Source: Paraburkholderia ribeironis (GTDB taxonomy: Bacteria > Pseudomonadota > Gammaproteobacteria > Burkholderiales > Burkholderiaceae). From it: a stretch of DNA of 63,369 nt. The stretch lies in NCBI RefSeq assembly GCF_900019265.1, contig NZ_CYGX02000057.1, positions 1-63,369 of the forward strand, written 5' to 3'. The notes under the pieces were generated by a model. The model ran no database searches. It was not told where the DNA came from and saw nothing but the letters and a program-made list of their open reading frames with translations. Shown here one piece after another: positions 61,046 through 63,369 of the stretch. Both the position numbers and the translations under genes were made by a program. The first letter of the stretch is position 1. Each line of letters starts with the position of its first letter.

Positions 61046-61624
61046 TCACTGCGTCGCGGGCGTGAGCTGCACCGCTGCTGCCGACACGAACACGGCATGA
61101 ATCGTATCGCCCACTTTGAGCTCATTCAGATCGACACCGGGACCGGCTTCGAACACCTGCGTCTGATACGCGCCGCGCAACGTGACGAGCCGCTTCTTGT
61201 GATCGATCTTCTGCACAGTGGCGAGCGTTTCGGTCTGACGCACCGACTCGGAACCATCCGAGGCCGGCGTGGACATCTGTTTATCGGCACGCTTGCGAGT
61301 CTGCTTGTCCACGCCGGTGACCTTTTCGGCCTTCACGAGCAGCGCATTCCTGTAGAGCACATCCACGCGATCGCCCGCCTTCAGTTGGTCGAACGCCTCG
61401 GCCTGCTGGCTCACCAGCACCACCACAGTATTGCCGCCGGGTCCTTTCAGCGTGAGCGTGCGGCTGCCCGGGTCGATGCCGACGATTTCCGCGTTCAGGT
61501 GTACCAACTGTACCGCGTCGATCGCACCTTGCGCGGTACTCGCCATGTCATCTTGCGCGCACACCGGTTGAGCCGCGGCAAGCGCCGCGACGATCAGTGC
61601 TGCGCGAAGCGTCGCTGCTTTCAT
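61046..61624 (-). CDS. Exported beta-rich protein of unknown function
   Basis: A 192-residue protein starting MKAATLRAALIV with GGAGGGCGCAG before the ATG; a signal peptide ends VCAQ. Two similar segments, AEIVGIDPGSRTLTLKGPGG with VDVLYRNALLV and ATVQKIDHKKRLVTLRGAYQ with GDTIHAVFV, look like a tandem of small beta-barrel (DUF5666-like) units. A basic linker (DKQTRKRADKQ) lies between them. The function is unknown; a bidirectional terminator separates it from pcaF. Confidence 0.72.
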   Translation of the reverse strand: MKAATLRAALIVAALAAAQPVCAQDDMASTAQGAIDAVQLVHLNAEIVGIDPGSRTLTLKGPGGNTVVVLVSQQAEAFDQLKAGDRVDVLYRNALLVKAEKVTGVDKQTRKRADKQMSTPASDGSESVRQTETLATVQKIDHKKRLVTLRGAYQTQVFEAGPGVDLNELKVGDTIHAVFVSAAAVQLTPATQ

Positions 61625-61721
61625 CTGCGCCCTCCATTCTTCAAACGGCATGACGCAACGATCGTACCCGCCCTATCGAACGCGCCGATCACGCGATGGA
61701 GTGATCTGCTGCGCCCGAAAA

Positions 61722-61753
61722 AAAAGCCCCATCGCACGAGCGATGGGGCTTTT
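61722..61753. terminator. Bidirectional intrinsic terminator after pcaF
   Basis: AAAAGCCCCATCGC and GCGATGGGGCTTTT form a perfect 14-base stem around ACGA, with A-run left and T-run right. It ends pcaF transcripts on the minus strand about 60 bases after the stop. Confidence 0.9.
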
Positions 61754-61813
61754 CATGATGCTTGCGAAACAGATGCACCACAAACGGCGCACCGCACGAG
61801 GCGAGCTAAACCA

Positions 61814-63016
61814 TCACACGCGCTCGATCGCGATCGCGATGCCCTGGCCGACGCCGATACACATCGTGCACAGCGCAAAACGGCCTTGCGTGCGTTGCAA
61901 TTGATACATCGCGGTCGTCACCAGACGTGCGCCGCTCATGCCGAGCGGGTGACCGAGCGCGATCGCGCCGCCGTTCGGGTTCACGCGAGCATCGTCGTCG
62001 GCGACGCCGAGCGCGCGCAGCACCGCAATGCCTTGCGACGCGAATGCCTCGTTCAGCTCGATTACGTCGAACTGATCGATGGTCATGTTCAGGCGCGCCA
62101 GCAGCTTCTGCGTGGCGGGTGCCGGGCCGATGCCCATCACGCGCGGCGCGACGCCGGCCGTGGCGATACCCAGCACGCGCGCACGCGGCGTGAGGCCGAA
62201 GCGTTTCGCAGTGGCTTCGTTGGCCAGCAGCAACGCCGCCGCGCCATCGTTCACGCCCGATGCATTGCCCGCCGTGACCGTGCCGTCCGGACGCACGACA
62301 CCCTTCAGTTTCGCGAGCGATTCGAGGCTGGTTTCGCGTGGATGCTCGTCTTGCGACACCGTGATCGGATCGCCCTTCTTCTGCGCGATCGTCACGCCGA
62401 CGATTTCCTGCGCCAACGTGCCGTCGCGTTGCGCGCGAGCGGCTTTCTGCTGGCTGCGCAGCGCGAACGCGTCCTGATCGGCGCGGCTGATGTTGTAGTC
62501 GGTCGCGACGTTTTCGCCGGTCTCCGGCATCGAGTCGACGCCGTACAGCTGCTTCATCAGCGGGTTGACGAAACGCCAACCGATCGTCGTGTCATGGATG
62601 TCAGCCTGGCGCGAGAATGCGCTGGTCGCCTTGCCCATCACGAACGGTGCGCGGCTCATGCTTTCGACACCGCCTGCCACCATCAACGCCGCTTCGCCCG
62701 ACTTGATCGCACGCGCCGCGATGCCGACCGCGTCCATGCCCGAGCCGCACAGACGGTTCACCGTCGAGCCAGGCACGTCCTTCGGCAAACCGGCCAGCAA
62801 CAGCGACATGCGCGCGACGTTGCGGTTGTCGTCACCGGCCTGGTTCGCGCAACCGTAGATCACGTCGTCGATCGCGCTCCAGTCGACGCTCTTGTTGCGC
62901 TCCATCAGCGCCTTCAGCGGCACCGCGCCCAGGTCGTCGGCGCGCACCGACGACAGCGAACCCGCATAGCGGCCAATGGGGGTGCGAATCGCGTCGCACA
63001 GGAATGCTTCGGTCAT
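61814..63016 (-). CDS. pcaF: 3-oxoadipyl-CoA thiolase
   Basis: A 400-residue thiolase beginning MTEAFLCDAIRTPIGRYAGS, as in beta-ketoadipate-pathway PcaF. The nucleophile C90 is in NRLCGSGMDAV, the His in GGAIALGHPLGMSG and the second Cys in LCTMCIGVGQG. GGAGACATCAC precedes the ATG. It cleaves 3-oxoadipyl-CoA to succinyl-CoA and acetyl-CoA, the last step of protocatechuate/catechol breakdown. No other pca gene lies inside the window; the strong upstream promoter suggests it begins its own transcript. Confidence 0.93.
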   Translation of the reverse strand: MTEAFLCDAIRTPIGRYAGSLSSVRADDLGAVPLKALMERNKSVDWSAIDDVIYGCANQAGDDNRNVARMSLLLAGLPKDVPGSTVNRLCGSGMDAVGIAARAIKSGEAALMVAGGVESMSRAPFVMGKATSAFSRQADIHDTTIGWRFVNPLMKQLYGVDSMPETGENVATDYNISRADQDAFALRSQQKAARAQRDGTLAQEIVGVTIAQKKGDPITVSQDEHPRETSLESLAKLKGVVRPDGTVTAGNASGVNDGAAALLLANEATAKRFGLTPRARVLGIATAGVAPRVMGIGPAPATQKLLARLNMTIDQFDVIELNEAFASQGIAVLRALGVADDDARVNPNGGAIALGHPLGMSGARLVTTAMYQLQRTQGRFALCTMCIGVGQGIAIAIERV

Positions 63017-63196
63017 GTGATGTCTCCAGTTGAAGTGCTGCGTGCGCTACGCCATGGCGGGCTAGCCAAGGTGGCGCGGGTCCGATGCGTTCAGGCGTCG
63101 GCCCGGCGAGCGCCAGCAAAGCGGCGGCACGACAGCCGTCACGTCAGAGCAGCTTAGCGCAGGATGGTAAACGATGGGCTCGAGATTGCCGCCATT

Positions 63197-63232
63197 TGTT
63201 CTATATACGAACACAAGGTCATATATCGAACA
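63197..63232. promoter_or_regulatory. Operator-like repeats upstream of pcaF
   Basis: TGTTC-TATATAC-GAACA is an inverted repeat (63197-63213). Its right half TATATACGAACA recurs nearly exactly as ATATATCGAACA 19 bases later (63221-63232). The region lies just downstream of the predicted transcription start. The GTTCG-rich half-sites resemble those of IclR-type Pca/Pob regulators such as PcaR. The regulator is not in the window. Confidence 0.6.
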
Positions 63233-63242
63233 ACCAGCCTCG

Positions 63243-63272
63243 ATAATAGGCGCGTGCGCGAAACCGTGTCAA
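63243..63272 (-). promoter_or_regulatory. Strong sigma-70 promoter of pcaF
   Basis: On the minus strand TTGACA (63272-63267) and TATTAT (63248-63243) are separated by 18 bases. The predicted start site is near 63236, about 220 bases before the pcaF start codon, and is followed at once by the operator-like repeats. Confidence 0.8.
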
Positions 63273-63369
63273 GCGCGGCCAGTCCCGCACCAGGGAATAC
63301 GTGCAGGTTACGTGCAGGCCCAGGCGGTCGTCGCGAAGCATCGGACGAATGGCGTGGCGGTGTTGGCGG
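63273..63369. other. Right edge of the window
   Basis: The last 97 bases show no supported gene. A short duplication (TACGTGCAGGTTACGTGCAGG, 63299-63319) is visible. Confidence 0.4.

Noticed and set aside
60998..63157. A 719-codon plus-strand frame opposite pcaF and the exported protein
   Set aside because: It spans a bidirectional terminator and a promoter and has shadow-type composition. Not a gene.

Overview
The window is GC-rich chromosomal DNA from a beta-proteobacterium, most likely Burkholderia or Paraburkholderia. The gene families and arrangements point there: an OmpR/EnvZ (RisA/RisS-like) pair, an IrlR/IrlS-like heavy-metal-type two-component pair behind an RND pump, a cytochrome b561–YceI–YceI cluster, PcaF, an unusually long PyrB, and DUF1840, DUF2917, DUF4142 and DUF2252 proteins. 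I saw no rRNA, tRNA, CRISPR array, insertion sequence or prophage. The assignment rests on protein recognition, not on a search.

Layout. 1-3.3 kb: a possible regulator start at the edge, two small membrane proteins, an OmpR-type two-component system, a decayed RND-pump remnant and an EF-hand protein. 3.7-7 kb: a proline-rich exported protein, a BigR-like persulfide sensor with two YeeE/YedE transporters, and an ArsB-like carrier. 7.4-10.7 kb: cytochrome b561, two YceI proteins and DNA polymerase IV. 10.7-19 kb: a five-gene minus-strand operon of RND pump, adaptor, outer-membrane factor, response regulator and kinase. 19.4-24 kb: glyoxalase-fold protein, LysR, LysE, SulP-STAS and small membrane proteins. 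24.6-31.6 kb: a beta-glucoside operon (GH1 glucosidase, ABC sugar importer, LacI repressor) with a 14-bp perfect palindrome upstream.

33-43.5 kb is the most interesting part. Cyclopropane-fatty-acid synthase, two universal stress proteins, two paralogous ClC-CBS anion channels/transporters, an HPP-CBS membrane protein, a DUF1840 protein, small membrane proteins and one MarR regulator lie in seven transcription units. Upstream of every unit I find the same dyad, consensus ATCAC-N3-GTGAT, with its downstream arm running into a -10-like element. This looks like a local regulon, probably controlled by the embedded MarR protein, that ties membrane-lipid modification and anion transport to stress proteins. 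I do not know a description of it.

43.9-63.4 kb: a DUF4142/cupredoxin/ECF sigma/lectin-like secreted protein cluster; rhodanese; an MHYT-GGDEF-EAL cyclic-di-GMP protein; a DapA-family enzyme; an aspartate carbamoyltransferase with an N-terminal HTH-like extension; an esterase; a flavodoxin-fold quinone reductase with divergent LysR; an acyltransferase; a single-domain receiver divergent from an RsbRD-type kinase; GNAT; a repeat-rich exported protein; DUF2917 behind a leader terminator; and pcaF behind a strong promoter with an operator-like repeat.
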